Counted from the first letter of the stretch, positions 54,704 to 64,000 are shown. The stretch: 64,000 bases of DNA from Rubripirellula sp. (GCA_012270065.1 JAAXJB010000112.1:1-64000); one strand, 5' to 3'. Made by a program: numbers and translations. Notes: generated by a model not told the origin, from the sequence alone.

Positions 54704-55362
54704 CGTTGGTGGTGACTCCCCCCAGTCTTTGCTTCAGCTGGAGTGAGAGAATTTGGGTTGGTAATGCGACTATGTTCTGGAGGCTGAGGCGTAGCCCAAG
54801 TCGGAAGAACAGAGCCTGCCGCCTATGCGGCGGAGGTTTGATAATTCAAAAACCGATGCCGCGTTGCGGAAAGAGCGTGGCTGTCTGGCTGGGCTATTCT
54901 GCAGGTGAATAGCATCCACCATTGCTGACCTCATGTGCTACCATCACGTTCGGCTCTCCAAAGGCGTCAATTCCTGCACGGTATTCAAGCCAAACACTAC
55001 CCCACGAAAATCACCTATGAAATTGCCTCCGATCGAAAAACGAATCGTCACGATGGCCGCCCATGAGTACTTAAGGCACTATTGCCTCGACCCTGCTAAT
55101 TACGACTTGGTGACAACCTACTCATCTTCCGTAGGAACAAGCGCTTTGTCTGATGCCTTTAAAAAAATGGCCGTGAACATGCATTGCTTGAGATCAGGGC
55201 AACGTAGTCAAAGGATTTGATGCCCTTCTTCCTGTCGGCCTTTGATTGTGCTCATGCATCTGACCTGGCTTGACGGGCGGGTCGTAGAGCTGACAACGTC
55301 TGTCGCAGTTGATCCTTGACCATCTTTGCCCCGACATGCTGCCTTCGGTCAGAACAAAAAAC
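54704..55362. other. Sparse region after tRNA-Val, one weak ORF
   Basis: About 660 bases with no recognised gene. One possible small frame at 55017-55220 is listed separately. No copy of the tRNA 3' end and no integrase remnant was seen, so a former genomic island at this tRNA is not supported. Confidence 0.4.
55017..55220 (+). CDS. Possible small protein or gene fragment
   Basis: 67 residues from ATG 55017 (KLPPIEKRIVTMAAHEYLRH onward). Composition is protein-like (helical, with YLRHYCLDPANYD) for about 50 residues and then becomes Arg/Ser-rich. No ribosome binding site, no recognised domain. It may be a real small gene, a fragment of a longer one broken by frameshift, or chance. Confidence 0.25.
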   Translation: MKLPPIEKRIVTMAAHEYLRHYCLDPANYDLVTTYSSSVGTSALSDAFKKMAVNMHCLRSGQRSQRI

Positions 55363-55983
55363 ATGCAACACCATGAAAATCGAGCCCCCCTGTTCATCGG
55401 AATCGCAGGTGGAAGTGCAGGCGGCAAAACGAGCTTTGCGAAGGAGCTGTCAGCTGCAGCAGGCAACAAACTGACGGTTCTGGAATTGGATCGTTTTTAT
55501 CATTGTCTGGGGGATGCAACGGACAAACACGAGGCAAACTTTGATGAACCCTCGTCGCTGGATTTCCAGTTGCTTGAGAAGGTGCTTGAGCAAATGCGGT
55601 TGCACGGTGCCGCCTCAGTTCCGGTATACGACTTCGCGACACACAACCGGGTGGGATACGAGCCGTTGGATGCTGCTTCGGTGATCGTGATCGAGGGCAT
55701 CCTTGTTCTATGGCACAAGAGGATACGCGACCTGCTCGATGTCAAACTGTATGTCGACGCGCCAGCAGCGGTCAGATTTCAGCGGCGCCTCCACCGCGAT
55801 GTCAGCGAACGTGGGCGTGATACGGATTCCGTTGCAAAACAATGGAAAGATACCGTACAGCCAATGCATGACAAATATGTCGAGCCATCCCGCCAGTATG
55901 CTGACAACATCATCGATGGTACTGCTGATCTCAGGATGATCGCCAAGAAGTTTTCTGCATCCTGGCTTTCTCAGACGGCGTGA
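55363..55983 (+). CDS. udk: Uridine kinase family protein
   Basis: 206 residues from ATG 55363. P-loop GGSAGGKTS (16-24), then LDRFYHCLG (acceptor-binding Asp), NFDEPSSLD, PVYDFATHNR and the lid helix RFQRRLHRDVSERGRD are in the order of uridine/cytidine kinases. It phosphorylates uridine or cytidine using ATP or GTP in pyrimidine salvage. The usual family reads YYKD in the acceptor segment; here it is FYHC, a small difference. The ATG was chosen since it begins just before FIGIAGGS; earlier in-frame starts add unlike sequence. Confidence 0.9.
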   Translation: MQHHENRAPLFIGIAGGSAGGKTSFAKELSAAAGNKLTVLELDRFYHCLGDATDKHEANFDEPSSLDFQLLEKVLEQMRLHGAASVPVYDFATHNRVGYEPLDAASVIVIEGILVLWHKRIRDLLDVKLYVDAPAAVRFQRRLHRDVSERGRDTDSVAKQWKDTVQPMHDKYVEPSRQYADNIIDGTADLRMIAKKFSASWLSQTA

Positions 55984-56346
55984 ATCAATCCATGAGTCTG
56001 CAGCATCAGATTCCTCTGAATCCATGCACCGGGTTTCCTCTCATGGAACAGAAGCATTCAGTGTCGCCCCCTGCGCGAAATCATGATCAGACAATGCAAC
56101 GCGATCATTGATTTGCGGTGGCGAATCGCAGCAAGGCTGATTCCCAGTCACGCTTGTTTCCGCGATTCCCTACTTTTCAGGTGTCGCGATGTGACTCAAA
56201 CACCATGGTCACGTCAACTTCCAAACCGGGATCAAATCTTGCCATGTCCCGAACAAGCCGAAATCCACGGTTCAGCGAACAACGCCACCAAGATCGAAAA
56301 CTGCCACAGAGTAAAACAACTTCCCGGAGCAAAATGCCAACCGCAT
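55984..56346. other. Convergent intergenic region
   Basis: No gene supported between the kinase and the amidotransferase genes. No T-run terminator was seen. Confidence 0.4.
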
Positions 56347-57051
56347 CTACTGCTGCGCAAATTCGTGAAGCAGCTTTTGAAGGTCATCCGGCTGGCACTT
56401 TTCAACAAATGCATCCAGAGCTTCACCGGTGATTGCTTCCACGTACTGTGGATACGCCTGCAGCCTCTGAATCAATGCTGATCGACTCAGTTCAGGATGG
56501 AACTGAGTTCCATAAATCGGTTTCCCACGTATTTTGAACGCCTGGTTTTCGACCTTCGTAGAATACGCCAAACGTACAGCATTGGGCGGCAGCTTCACCA
56601 CGCAGTCCTGATGCCCCATCGGAGCAAGAAAGCTGCTCCCGAGAATTCCGAACAGTGGATCTGACTTTCCTTCTTCAGTGAGAAAAACCTGAACAGCACC
56701 CAATTCGGCCCGTGTCATGTCCGTGATGACATCTCCCCCCAAGGCTGCTGCCATCGCCTGAAAGCCCCAGCATGACGCAAACGTCGGAATCCCCCGATCA
56801 TGAAGCTCCCGCATCGCTTGCAACGCGGGTGGCAGCCAATCTCCTCCTTCAGCAACGGAGTAATCACCACTGCCCCCGAGGAGCACGACATCAAAACTTG
56901 AAAAATGGTCGGCCGTAGGACGCCCACCAAGTAAATCAAAAACAGATATCTGACTCTTGTCACACTTCAGGGACTCTGCGAAGCAGTCAACTTCCTGTGT
57001 CAACATCGCATCATCCGGGTCTCGAACCTGTAACAGCAGAAATTTTTTCAT
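56347..57051 (-). CDS. Class I glutamine amidotransferase-like protein (GuaA N-domain type)
   Basis: 234 residues from ATG 57051; a TTG two codons upstream is possible. The catalytic Cys is in FASCWGFQ (Cys94), and His/Glu are in QFHPE (His185, Glu187), so the triad is intact. The whole protein is a single GATase domain as in stand-alone GMP-synthase-like amidotransferases, with LLGGSGDYSV as the oxyanion-side loop. It has no synthase partner nearby; the usual role is glutamine hydrolysis, or peptidase-like hydrolysis of gamma-glutamyl compounds. Contrast with the 14.4 kb family member, which lacks the Cys. Confidence 0.9.
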   Translation of the reverse strand: MKKFLLLQVRDPDDAMLTQEVDCFAESLKCDKSQISVFDLLGGRPTADHFSSFDVVLLGGSGDYSVAEGGDWLPPALQAMRELHDRGIPTFASCWGFQAMAAALGGDVITDMTRAELGAVQVFLTEEGKSDPLFGILGSSFLAPMGHQDCVVKLPPNAVRLAYSTKVENQAFKIRGKPIYGTQFHPELSRSALIQRLQAYPQYVEAITGEALDAFVEKCQPDDLQKLLHEFAQQ

Positions 57052-57263
57052 GGCCAAGGTCGCATCAGGATCACGTCAGTTCCAACTCGTTGCAGACGCA
57101 AGTATGCGCCTACAACGGCTGTCCGTCGATGCCTTTTGCTGACAATGCACGCTGGCAGAATTCAGAGGTGGTGAGGTCGAACAGTTCGTAGGAGAGGTGA
57201 ATGCGTTTCGCCCTCACAGGACCACCTGCCAGGCGTTGAGAAGGCGAGGTGCCATCACCCGAA

Positions 57264-58244
57264 CTAATTCTGACGCAGCTGATTAGCCAAATGCAATCTC
57301 GACGAGATGCACTGATGCCCATCCCGCACGTGGCGAGTCCCAAACTTGAGGGGCGGTGTGCTGTGCTGAGGTGCATCGACCTGCTGATACGAAGTGTTCG
57401 CACCCCGACGTTTTCTTATGCAACAGTCCCGCTCATCAGGCATGTGTCCAAACTCGGCTGGCCCATAGTAGGAATATCGGTCAAAAGCGTTTGCCACTTT
57501 CCAGTCGTGATCAAGTGCGTTTGAGTGCTCACAGCAAGCCCCCTCTGCTTTTGTACTTTGTGTCCCAGACTGTCCGGATACAACCGTTCCCTGTCCATAC
57601 TCGTGTGACGCCGCAAACGGTTCGAACTGTGCATCGCGAACGACCATGGGCTGTTCATCGGAAGCGGGCTGTTTGCTGTCGACCTGATGCTGGTTTTTGG
57701 CGCCAGTTTGAACGTTCTGCTTCAACGAAGGCGCGAGAATCGGCAGGGGCTTGAGTGGTTGGGACCCGTCCGCTCCTCTGAAAATTCGGCTGTTTTCCGC
57801 TTGTTCCAAGTGATCTTCACAAGTCTCACTGGCAGAATCTGCAATCCTCGCCAATCGTGTCCGGGTCCGTTGCAAGAAAGCCTGAAGATCTGCACGACAC
57901 TTCTGGATCGCGATGATTTCCGGGCGGGCATCCGGTTGGGAATCGCAGCCAAGATGGTTCCAGTTTCTGCCACTTGAACCAAGGAGTGCGGGACCAATGG
58001 GGCCCGACTGGTAATCTGAATGATGTTGCATGATGGTCTCCGCAAGCACCATTCCTGCGCAGGCGCGCAGTTGGTGATTGCCATGAAATAGATTCGACTT
58101 CGGTAGCCCAGCCATCTCAGAGAGATCTGTGGCTTTGCGTCCCGACCTCGCGATCGGTTTGCCGTTTCGGAGAACCTTTTCAGAGACCCACATCGGTGAG
58201 ACTGAAGCGGTACACCGCCCCCGTGAAAGGACGATTATTGACAA
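57264..58244 (-). CDS. Hypothetical protein, doubtful
   Basis: Open for 326 residues. It is low in hydrophobic residues, rich in Gln, Ser, Arg and His, and contains no recognised domain. A short helical stretch (LQAFLQRTRTRLARIADSASE) looks protein-like and codon choice resembles neighbouring genes. No clear ribosome binding site was found at the first ATG (58244); further ATGs are inside. It fills an otherwise empty 1.3 kb. It could be a fast-evolving planctomycete protein or a chance frame. Confidence 0.4.
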   Translation of the reverse strand: MSIIVLSRGRCTASVSPMWVSEKVLRNGKPIARSGRKATDLSEMAGLPKSNLFHGNHQLRACAGMVLAETIMQHHSDYQSGPIGPALLGSSGRNWNHLGCDSQPDARPEIIAIQKCRADLQAFLQRTRTRLARIADSASETCEDHLEQAENSRIFRGADGSQPLKPLPILAPSLKQNVQTGAKNQHQVDSKQPASDEQPMVVRDAQFEPFAASHEYGQGTVVSGQSGTQSTKAEGACCEHSNALDHDWKVANAFDRYSYYGPAEFGHMPDERDCCIRKRRGANTSYQQVDAPQHSTPPLKFGTRHVRDGHQCISSRLHLANQLRQN

Positions 58245-58401
58245 CTGTCCAATTGAAACATGTGTCAGAAATTGCCGGAGTCAAGGAAAGCGACATTTTT
58301 TTTTCGTTTCAAGCCGCTCTTTCCCGAATTCACGTGCCTTGCAAGGGAAAAACTTCTGATCATGCCCGTCGGATCAGTATTCGCAGCTCCGTGGCGTTCG
58401 G

Positions 58402-59466
58402 CTAAACCACCCCGGACCGTGATTGTCTTTTCCAAATGAAGCCGTCAAGAACGTAGTGAGTGATCTGAGGAACAGCCAACAAAGGGACGAGCACAAAATG
58501 GTAGTTTTCCTGGCCCCATGCTGGCCCAAACAGCCAACTGCGCTCGTTCCACACTCCGGAATCCCACAGGAATTCTTCCAGATAAGCGAGCATCCAGACC
58601 ACCCCGAGAAAGGATGCGATCTTTGGCAAATGTCGTGAAGGCGGCTGCTCCTGCCCGCCACACCGATACCAATACACAAGCACCATGTAGGGTATGCCGT
58701 GGATGATGACATTCGTGACTGTGAAGGCATAATCCGAGTTGAACGTTATGATCCCCACATACCAGCACACGGCAGTGGTCATCACAACAATGTCTTTCCC
58801 CGGACTCCACCGGCCATGAGCGAACCCCAGATACGCCGATCGAACGAAATAGAGACTCAGTATGCACCAATAGAATGGGCAGGCTATGTTCTCGAACACA
58901 GCCGGCAGTTTCTGGAAATCACCGTCGAGAAACCACCAGAAATTCCGTGGCAAATGCGAATGCCAGTGGATCAGCGGATAGAGCGTTGCCATATAAATCG
59001 CAAGGGTATCGATCCAGTATCCAAGGCGGCCAGTTTCACCGGCACGCGAACGATACAGCGCGACCCATCCGTACTGCTGACGCACAAAATGAAAAACGGC
59101 CAGATAGGCAAGTATCCTCCAGAACCCTGCTGAAGTTTCGGAGTAAATCGCGATTCCAACAAAGAAAGCAAGGAGGGGAGTCAGCCCATACAACCAAGGC
59201 CTTCGCCGCAGTTCAACACGATCAAAGTAAACCCGGAAACCAGTGGAATAGACGTGCGCAACGTCAATCATCAAAATCGCGCCGATCCACAGCCACTCCG
59301 GTGAGTCACTCTCCAGAAGACCAAACGGCGCACCAACGGCGAGCAGCCCGAGAGCGACTACCGCACTCCCGAGAAACGTCCACAGATCAACCTGGGGCGA
59401 GAAGAGCCACCGACTGCGTGGCCGTTGTTCTGCTGGCAGGGATGATGCTGTCACGGGTACCTTCAA
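58402..59466 (-). CDS. Multi-pass membrane protein with conserved-looking histidines
   Basis: Up to 354 residues. The start overlaps the stop of the flavoprotein gene (TTGA, four bases); alternatively GTG at 59454, with AAGG five bases before it, is better supported. About eight or nine membrane helices. Histidines sit at helix ends in the order HVYSTGFR, FHFVRQQYG, HWHSHLP, IIHGIPYM and ITHYVLDGFIW; this spacing recalls histidine-box membrane enzymes, but I cannot name the family. Last gene of the 58-64 kb operon, probably an enzyme or channel acting on the same compound or lipid. Confidence 0.75.
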   Translation of the reverse strand: MKVPVTASSLPAEQRPRSRWLFSPQVDLWTFLGSAVVALGLLAVGAPFGLLESDSPEWLWIGAILMIDVAHVYSTGFRVYFDRVELRRRPWLYGLTPLLAFFVGIAIYSETSAGFWRILAYLAVFHFVRQQYGWVALYRSRAGETGRLGYWIDTLAIYMATLYPLIHWHSHLPRNFWWFLDGDFQKLPAVFENIACPFYWCILSLYFVRSAYLGFAHGRWSPGKDIVVMTTAVCWYVGIITFNSDYAFTVTNVIIHGIPYMVLVYWYRCGGQEQPPSRHLPKIASFLGVVWMLAYLEEFLWDSGVWNERSWLFGPAWGQENYHFVLVPLLAVPQITHYVLDGFIWKRQSRSGVV

Positions 59467-61118
59467 TCTTTACGCGTCAGATCGACAGGACGGTCCACAA
59501 TCCCTCGAACTGCCAGTATTTCTTCTGCGGCACGTACACCATGAAAAAACGCTTCTTCCAGTAGTGCAACGCCACTTAAATCCGTACCCGCAAAATGCAC
59601 AGCCCCCAAAGGCTCAGCGGCTGCACGCCGCTCCGGTCCCCAAACAAAACCCGGGCTTGGCTGAATCATTGCATGCCCCCAGCACATGATATCGATCCGG
59701 GATACCAAATCATCAATCCCGGGATGAGCGAGCCGCAGGTCGGCCAGAACAACCTCCGCCCAATCTGCCCAGCCAAGTTGCAACATCTGTTTTCGCGTGA
59801 TGGTTGCTTCCACGTCAGCGAAAGGATAGTACCACGTCAAAACAGTAGGACCATGATCGACTCCCAGTTGGTGCGTCGCCGTGACGTAACCCAGTGACCT
59901 TGATTCCCGAATCACATTATCCCAAGCCATGGGAAATCCCTCATCAACGGGGCGATCCTGCACATGCACATTGGCAACCAACCACGAACCGTATTGGAAC
60001 CCTGACACATCACGTCCAGACTCACTGAAACCCTCGATGACGTGCTTGGCCATCATCTGAGGCGCCGCAAACAGCACCTGTTCGGATCGGAACCCGACCT
60101 GCTTTCCCGTTTTTGCGTCCAGTGCCGCAACCCGGCAGGGCCCCGCTTCCTGGCTTCCGGCCACAGCGAATACCCCCACGCCGGTGCGAACATTTTCCTG
60201 CACCGAATCATGAAGATAATTCACGATTCGCCCATTCCCCTCCGGCCAGGTGATGACCTCCTGCGATCCCATGCCACTGCGAACGATGCGAGCGGCAAAG
60301 TAGAACACGCCAGCCCAGGCGCTCACACGTTCCGGGGGCAGGCCATAATCGTCACGGCAGGAATAGTCGACGAGCCAATGCAACCGGGGAGAATCCCAAC
60401 CTTGATCATTCATCCAGTCCTTCATTGACATTTGATCCAACTGCCTGACCACTTCATCATCAGACCCCATCGCCATGGGTATCGCAAACATCCGGCGTCC
60501 ACTGGCATCACGCATGTCTGCCCAGCGATCCATTTCCATGCGAAACGCGTTCAGTTGCTTCAAGTCCTCTTCACTCGCCCCGTGACCTGGGTACAAGCCC
60601 TCATGCCAACTCCCATCACTGTAGACCCTTTCCTCGGGCTCCCGGCAAAGAAACTCTTCCGCCACAACAGGACTACCGTCATCCGCCACTGACTCAATGA
60701 CCCGCATTTCGGTCAGCAATTGAATCAACGATTCGTTTTCAGCCATGGGAACAGGAACATAGTGGGCTCCCCATGGAAAGCGGACTCCATTTCGACTTCC
60801 GCCACGCGCTGTTCCTCCCGGCTTTGATTCCAGCTCTGCAAGCACAAAATCGTCAAAGCCAGCACGTTTCAATCTCCAAGCTGCAGCAAGACCGGCAATT
60901 CCACCACCAACAATGGTGACACCAACCTGCTCATGAGCCGAGAAATCGAGTTCAGCGGCAACCCCATCACGAACCAGATGACCGATGTCAAAACGGGTGT
61001 GCTGCAACTCACCAGCAGGTGGTAGCCGCAATGTGCTGCAGCCGACACTGCCTGCAACCTGACACCCCAACAGGGCGGTCAGTAATTGCCGCCGGTTCAG
61101 CGTTTCAGTCTTTGCCAC
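59463..61118 (-). CDS. Exported FAD-dependent amine-oxidase-like oxidoreductase
   Basis: 551 residues from GTG 61118, where GAGGAG lies four bases upstream; ATG 61133 is an alternative. A twin-arginine-like leader ([20 protein letters not shown]) suggests Tat export, possibly with lipidation at the second Cys. FAD-binding GGGIAG (71-76), [13 protein letters not shown], and C-terminal [27 protein letters not shown] match flavin amine oxidases and protoporphyrinogen-oxidase-like enzymes. The substrate could be a polyamine, given the aminopropyltransferase just upstream, whose gene it overlaps by 14 bases. Confidence 0.85.
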   Translation of the reverse strand: MAKTETLNRRQLLTALLGCQVAGSVGCSTLRLPPAGELQHTRFDIGHLVRDGVAAELDFSAHEQVGVTIVGGGIAGLAAAWRLKRAGFDDFVLAELESKPGGTARGGSRNGVRFPWGAHYVPVPMAENESLIQLLTEMRVIESVADDGSPVVAEEFLCREPEERVYSDGSWHEGLYPGHGASEEDLKQLNAFRMEMDRWADMRDASGRRMFAIPMAMGSDDEVVRQLDQMSMKDWMNDQGWDSPRLHWLVDYSCRDDYGLPPERVSAWAGVFYFAARIVRSGMGSQEVITWPEGNGRIVNYLHDSVQENVRTGVGVFAVAGSQEAGPCRVAALDAKTGKQVGFRSEQVLFAAPQMMAKHVIEGFSESGRDVSGFQYGSWLVANVHVQDRPVDEGFPMAWDNVIRESRSLGYVTATHQLGVDHGPTVLTWYYPFADVEATITRKQMLQLGWADWAEVVLADLRLAHPGIDDLVSRIDIMCWGHAMIQPSPGFVWGPERRAAAEPLGAVHFAGTDLSGVALLEEAFFHGVRAAEEILAVRGIVDRPVDLTRKD

Positions 61119-62631
61119 GCCACTCCTCGTCATAGTACCGAACCAGGACCTGATTGTTGAGCTGATTGACTTCTGTCTCGACGGGGTAAATATCGCGTGG
61201 CAGTTCAAAAAGACTGGAAATCATTTCCTCGTTGAGATACGACAATTCCTGTTCGATACGAGTTAGATCCGGTGGAACATCAATCCCGGCACGCAGCCCG
61301 GCCAAGGCGAATCCCCAAACACCAAATGTTGGAACCGACGTGCAATAAGGACGTACGTGAAAACCGGACTCCTCCATGGTGCGCAGGATACACCAGTACG
61401 ACTGCCCGGCCACCAGCGGAGATGTGCATTGAATACTGACCAATGCATCCGGCTTCATGATCTGTCTTAAACGGCGATAGAAGAAGGTTGTGTAGAGTTT
61501 CCCGACTGAATAGGAACCCGGATCCGGGAAGTCGATCACGACTGCATCAAAAGGCTCGTGCTGCTTCCCCACCCAGACAAATGCATCCGTATTCACGACC
61601 GTTACTTTTTCATGAGTCAAGGACTGCTCATTCAATTCACGGAGAAGGGGAAACTGGGTGGCAATCTCAGTCATGCCGGGATCGATGTCGACGAGGGTTA
61701 CCGTCTCAACACTGTCATGTTTCAGGATTTCCCTGACGGCGAGTCCATCCCCCCCTCCCAACACAAGAATCCTTTTCGGTTGCTGTGCAGCCAACATGAC
61801 CGGATGCACCAGAGCCTCGTGATAACGGTACTCATCAGTCGAATTGAATTGCAGATGGCCATTGAGATACAACTGGAATCCACGACGATCATTGGTGACC
61901 AGAATCCGCTGGAAACGTGTCTGTCTGGCGTGAACAACCGACTTGCCCAGAATGATTTCCTCTGTCCACGTTGTGAGTGCATCTGCCTTGATGATGCCGA
62001 TAACCAACACCCCAACCACAAGAAACGCACGCCCTCGCAATCCCGACAAACCCCGGTTGGTCAACAGCGGTCGGAGCAGATAGGTCCCCCACAATCCGAC
62101 CAGCGCGTTCATGACACCGAACACCAGTGATGTCCGCATCAAGCCGAGATAGGGCACCAGCAATATTGGAAACAGAAGTGAAGCGAGCAAGGCTCCGATG
62201 TAATCGAACGTAAGGACGCGTGAGACAAGATCGCTGAAATCCAGGTGTTCCTTGAGGATCCGCATCAACAGGGGGAGTTCCAGACCAACGAGTGTTCCAA
62301 TGACAAACACGCTGCCAAAGAGCACAAGCTGAAACCACTGAACGAAAGCAAACGACACGAAAAGCAACGGCGCGGACAACCCGCCAACCAGAGCAAGTGC
62401 CAACTCGACTTCGATGAATGTCCGCGCCAGCCCCTGATGCAAATACTGCGAGAACCAGGCGCCCACACCCAGTGCCGAAAGATACACACCGATCACCAGC
62501 GAGAACTGCGTGACCGAATCTCCCAGAAGGTAACTTGCCAGGGTTCCGGCAATCAATTCATAGATCAACCCGCACGTGGCTACCGCCAGCACGTTCAAGT
62601 AGAGCAAAAAGAGGGGCGCACGATTGAGCAA
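61105..62631 (-). CDS. speE: Membrane-anchored polyamine aminopropyltransferase (spermidine-synthase-like)
   Basis: 508 residues, TTG start. The first about 205 residues form six or seven membrane helices ([18 protein letters not shown] in the first). The rest is a spermidine-synthase Rossmann domain: [23 protein letters not shown]-like [29 protein letters not shown] (SAM-type loop), [18 protein letters not shown] (acid region for amine binding), and GFALAG. Known members move aminopropyl from decarboxylated SAM to an amine; membrane versions are less studied and may modify lipids or amines at the membrane. Starts 23 bases after DUF350. Confidence 0.92.
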   Translation of the reverse strand: MLNRAPLFLLYLNVLAVATCGLIYELIAGTLASYLLGDSVTQFSLVIGVYLSALGVGAWFSQYLHQGLARTFIEVELALALVGGLSAPLLFVSFAFVQWFQLVLFGSVFVIGTLVGLELPLLMRILKEHLDFSDLVSRVLTFDYIGALLASLLFPILLVPYLGLMRTSLVFGVMNALVGLWGTYLLRPLLTNRGLSGLRGRAFLVVGVLVIGIIKADALTTWTEEIILGKSVVHARQTRFQRILVTNDRRGFQLYLNGHLQFNSTDEYRYHEALVHPVMLAAQQPKRILVLGGGDGLAVREILKHDSVETVTLVDIDPGMTEIATQFPLLRELNEQSLTHEKVTVVNTDAFVWVGKQHEPFDAVVIDFPDPGSYSVGKLYTTFFYRRLRQIMKPDALVSIQCTSPLVAGQSYWCILRTMEESGFHVRPYCTSVPTFGVWGFALAGLRAGIDVPPDLTRIEQELSYLNEEMISSLFELPRDIYPVETEVNQLNNQVLVRYYDEEWRGKD

Positions 62632-62654
62632 GTCAAAAAGCCAATGACAGAGAG

Positions 62655-62957
62655 CTAGCCAAGAATCGCCGACGCAATGATGACAGAGATCCCGACCACA
62701 ACCGCCGCAACGATGGTTGCCATCGCCTGATTGTGCTCCTCAACAACCTCTTTGACAATCGAAAAAGGTGTGACTTTGTCCATCAGCAGAATGGCCAGAA
62801 ACAGGACAACGATGCCGAGCACAGCAAAGACCGTGGCCGCCAACAGGTGCGTCAACAACAAGGAAAGATTCCCGGCACTCACCACGGAACCTGCAGCCGC
62901 GTCCGCCGCTGCCACCAAAGAAACTGAATCAAGCATTCCAGAAAACATATTGAGCAT
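62655..62957 (-). CDS. DUF350 membrane protein
   Basis: 100 residues from ATG 62957, with AGGAGG six bases upstream. The start overlaps the stop of the small Gly-rich gene (TAATG). Three hydrophobic helices (about 10-28, 32-60, 76-98) with [28 protein letters not shown] match the DUF350 unit. In other bacteria DUF350 proteins occur beside aminopropyltransferase-like and DUF4178 genes. Function unknown; two- or three-helix channel-like or membrane-assembly roles have been suggested. Confidence 0.9.
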   Translation of the reverse strand: MLNMFSGMLDSVSLVAAADAAAGSVVSAGNLSLLLTHLLAATVFAVLGIVVLFLAILLMDKVTPFSIVKEVVEEHNQAMATIVAAVVVGISVIIASAILG

Positions 62958-63142
62958 TACTTGCCTCCTCCCCAAGAACCACCATAAGAACGTCCATAAA
63001 CACCTCCTCCTCCATGGCTCATGCCATCGAGAATTCCGAAGTTAGGAGCTCGCCAACTGAACGCGGCTGCAACTCCGAACCAGAGGCAAACGCTCAGACC
63101 AAAAACCAAATAACCAATGAACCACTTCGACTTTGAATCCAT
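62957..63142 (-). CDS. Small membrane protein with Gly-rich tail
   Basis: 61 residues. One membrane helix (about 7-28, WFIGYLVFGLSVCLWFGVAAAF) is followed by a Gly/Ser/Tyr tail (SHGGGGVYGRSYGGSWGGGK). CGGAG at the stop of the DUF4178 gene is its ribosome binding site (nine bases before ATG). It is tightly packed between two operon genes, which supports that it is translated. Its place matches the small membrane protein found in related DUF4178/DUF350 gene groups elsewhere. Confidence 0.8.
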   Translation of the reverse strand: MDSKSKWFIGYLVFGLSVCLWFGVAAAFSWRAPNFGILDGMSHGGGGVYGRSYGGSWGGGK

Positions 63143-63148
63143 TAAAAA

Positions 63149-64000
63149 TTACTCCGTCGCGTAAGGGCTGTAATCACTGTCTTCCCAACGCTTTCGCTCA
63201 AAGGAATACTGGTATGCCAACAATGCCACGGGCAAAGCAGCAAGCGCGACCAATCCATAAAAACAGAGCCACGGGTCAGCCTTTGAGAAGGCTGCATAAG
63301 TGAGCAGTATCAAGACAGACATGGCAGGCCAACTAAGAAACACACCTTTGCCAAACGACGGTGCTGGCTGGATCGGACCGACGCCAAAACTCCGCGGCAA
63401 ATTCTCGACACCGAAGCCGACCTCGATCATTTCAGGCGTCACATAAACAGACTCCGTCACATTGACTTCACTGGATTTTTCCGTCTTTGACCATTCATAC
63501 GAGAGCATTCTCGGCGGCGCGATGTAGTCCGCTGTTTTGACTTTTTCACCGGCCTCGACTTTCCAGTAAAACTCGCCAAGAACATGCTTCACCGTGGCCA
63601 GCCCGCGATCGTAAATCCGGAATCGATCCCCATCGTAGGCGATCGCATTCGTCTTGCCGCTGTTCTTCATCGCTTCGCCGGCTGCCGGTGACGCAAATGA
63701 CCAATGCCGGTCATTGTAAATCAACCAACGGAAACCATTCTTTTCGCTGTAAAGAAGGTATTCCTGCCACGGATAGCTGATTCCACCATACATGGCAAAA
63801 CGCCCCAGAAACCCAATGACAGTGTACTTCTCGCCAAACAGTTTTCCTTCGCTGCCCAACTTCAAACGAAGCTTCAATTTCTTTGGCTTCGAGAGTGTTT
63901 TCAAATACGTCAACTTGCCGTTATCGGCATCCAGCAAAGAATTGCAACTGGGACATGTAACACGCAAGGCCGCATCCGGGGCGTGAAGAGTCAATGCACC
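63149..64000 (-). CDS. DUF4178 protein, 5' part missing at the window edge
   Basis: The frame is open to the window end, so the N-terminus is not seen; at least 281 residues are present. A zinc knuckle (CPSCNSLLDAD) is followed by two DUF4178 repeats, each with a YTVIGFLGR or EFYWKVEAGEKVK type beta strand and a WQEYLLYSEKNGFRWLIYNDRHWS block. One or two membrane helices follow at the end (about 220-260, VFLSWPAMSVLILLTYAAFS). It is probably a membrane-bound, zinc-ribbon-containing protein of the same operon as DUF350 and the aminopropyltransferase. No enzymatic motif seen. Confidence 0.88.
   Translation of the reverse strand, partial: GALTLHAPDAALRVTCPSCNSLLDADNGKLTYLKTLSKPKKLKLRLKLGSEGKLFGEKYTVIGFLGRFAMYGGISYPWQEYLLYSEKNGFRWLIYNDRHWSFASPAAGEAMKNSGKTNAIAYDGDRFRIYDRGLATVKHVLGEFYWKVEAGEKVKTADYIAPPRMLSYEWSKTEKSSEVNVTESVYVTPEMIEVGFGVENLPRSFGVGPIQPAPSFGKGVFLSWPAMSVLILLTYAAFSKADPWLCFYGLVALAALPVALLAYQYSFERKRWEDSDYSPYATE

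Noticed and set aside
58288..58310. Run of T near 58296-58304 as a terminator
   Set aside because: No stem-forming sequence precedes it on the plus strand.

Overview
The window reads as chromosomal DNA of a planctomycete, most likely of the Pirellulales. The signs are: a very long PVC-type cytochrome with an N-terminal beta-propeller and a C-terminal CxxCH site; two secreted sulfatases; a 1638-residue surface protein that begins with the planctomycete export motif (LEDRNLLA), carries HYR-like, GEVED and dockerin-like modules, and resembles a metallopeptidase; many lipoproteins and TPR proteins; and loosely packed, often divergent genes. No insertion sequence, prophage, CRISPR array or rRNA was seen. 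There is one tRNA (Val, anticodon TAC).

Layout. 1-8 kb: small lipoprotein, ndk, a cysteine-rich secreted protein, a secreted TPR protein, carA, and an alpha/beta-hydrolase-fold protein that lacks its nucleophile. 8-20 kb: the PVC cytochrome, valine-pyruvate aminotransferase, a class I amidotransferase-like protein without its catalytic Cys, a FabH/OleA-type ketosynthase, a low-molecular-weight tyrosine phosphatase, a redoxin and a class I aminotransferase. 20-25 kb: DUF4416, an SDR oxidoreductase with scpB, a DUF3754 membrane protein and a HAD phosphatase whose start codon overlaps that of DUF3754. 25-29 kb: four minus-strand envelope genes (TPR lipoprotein, 113-residue protein, lipoprotein, parvulin lipoprotein). 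29-33 kb: PAP2-like protein, thioesterase, sulfatase. 33-45 kb: the giant surface protein, then a run of overlapping genes, TPR - ExbB - ExbD - toroid-domain membrane protein - queG, followed by a class V aminotransferase. 46-53 kb: soluble hybrid histidine kinase, second sulfatase, and an NtrC-type regulator with its membrane histidine kinase. 53-57 kb: a small coiled-coil protein, ribosomal protein S21, tRNA-Val with a terminator, uridine kinase and a glutamine amidotransferase. 58-64 kb: a tightly packed minus-strand operon, DUF4178 (runs off the window) - small Gly-rich membrane protein - DUF350 - membrane aminopropyltransferase (SpeE-like) - amine-oxidase-like flavoprotein - histidine-rich multi-pass membrane protein.

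The two best candidates for an incompletely described system are the 58-64 kb operon and the ExbB/ExbD run. The first looks like a membrane-sited polyamine-type transfer and oxidation module. In the second, a membrane-anchored toroid-domain protein sits where a TonB/TolA-like transducer would be expected. Three enzyme-fold proteins (7.2-8.2, 14.4-15.2 and 29.1-30.2 kb) have lost a key catalytic residue. Functions come from motif reading only; no database search was run.
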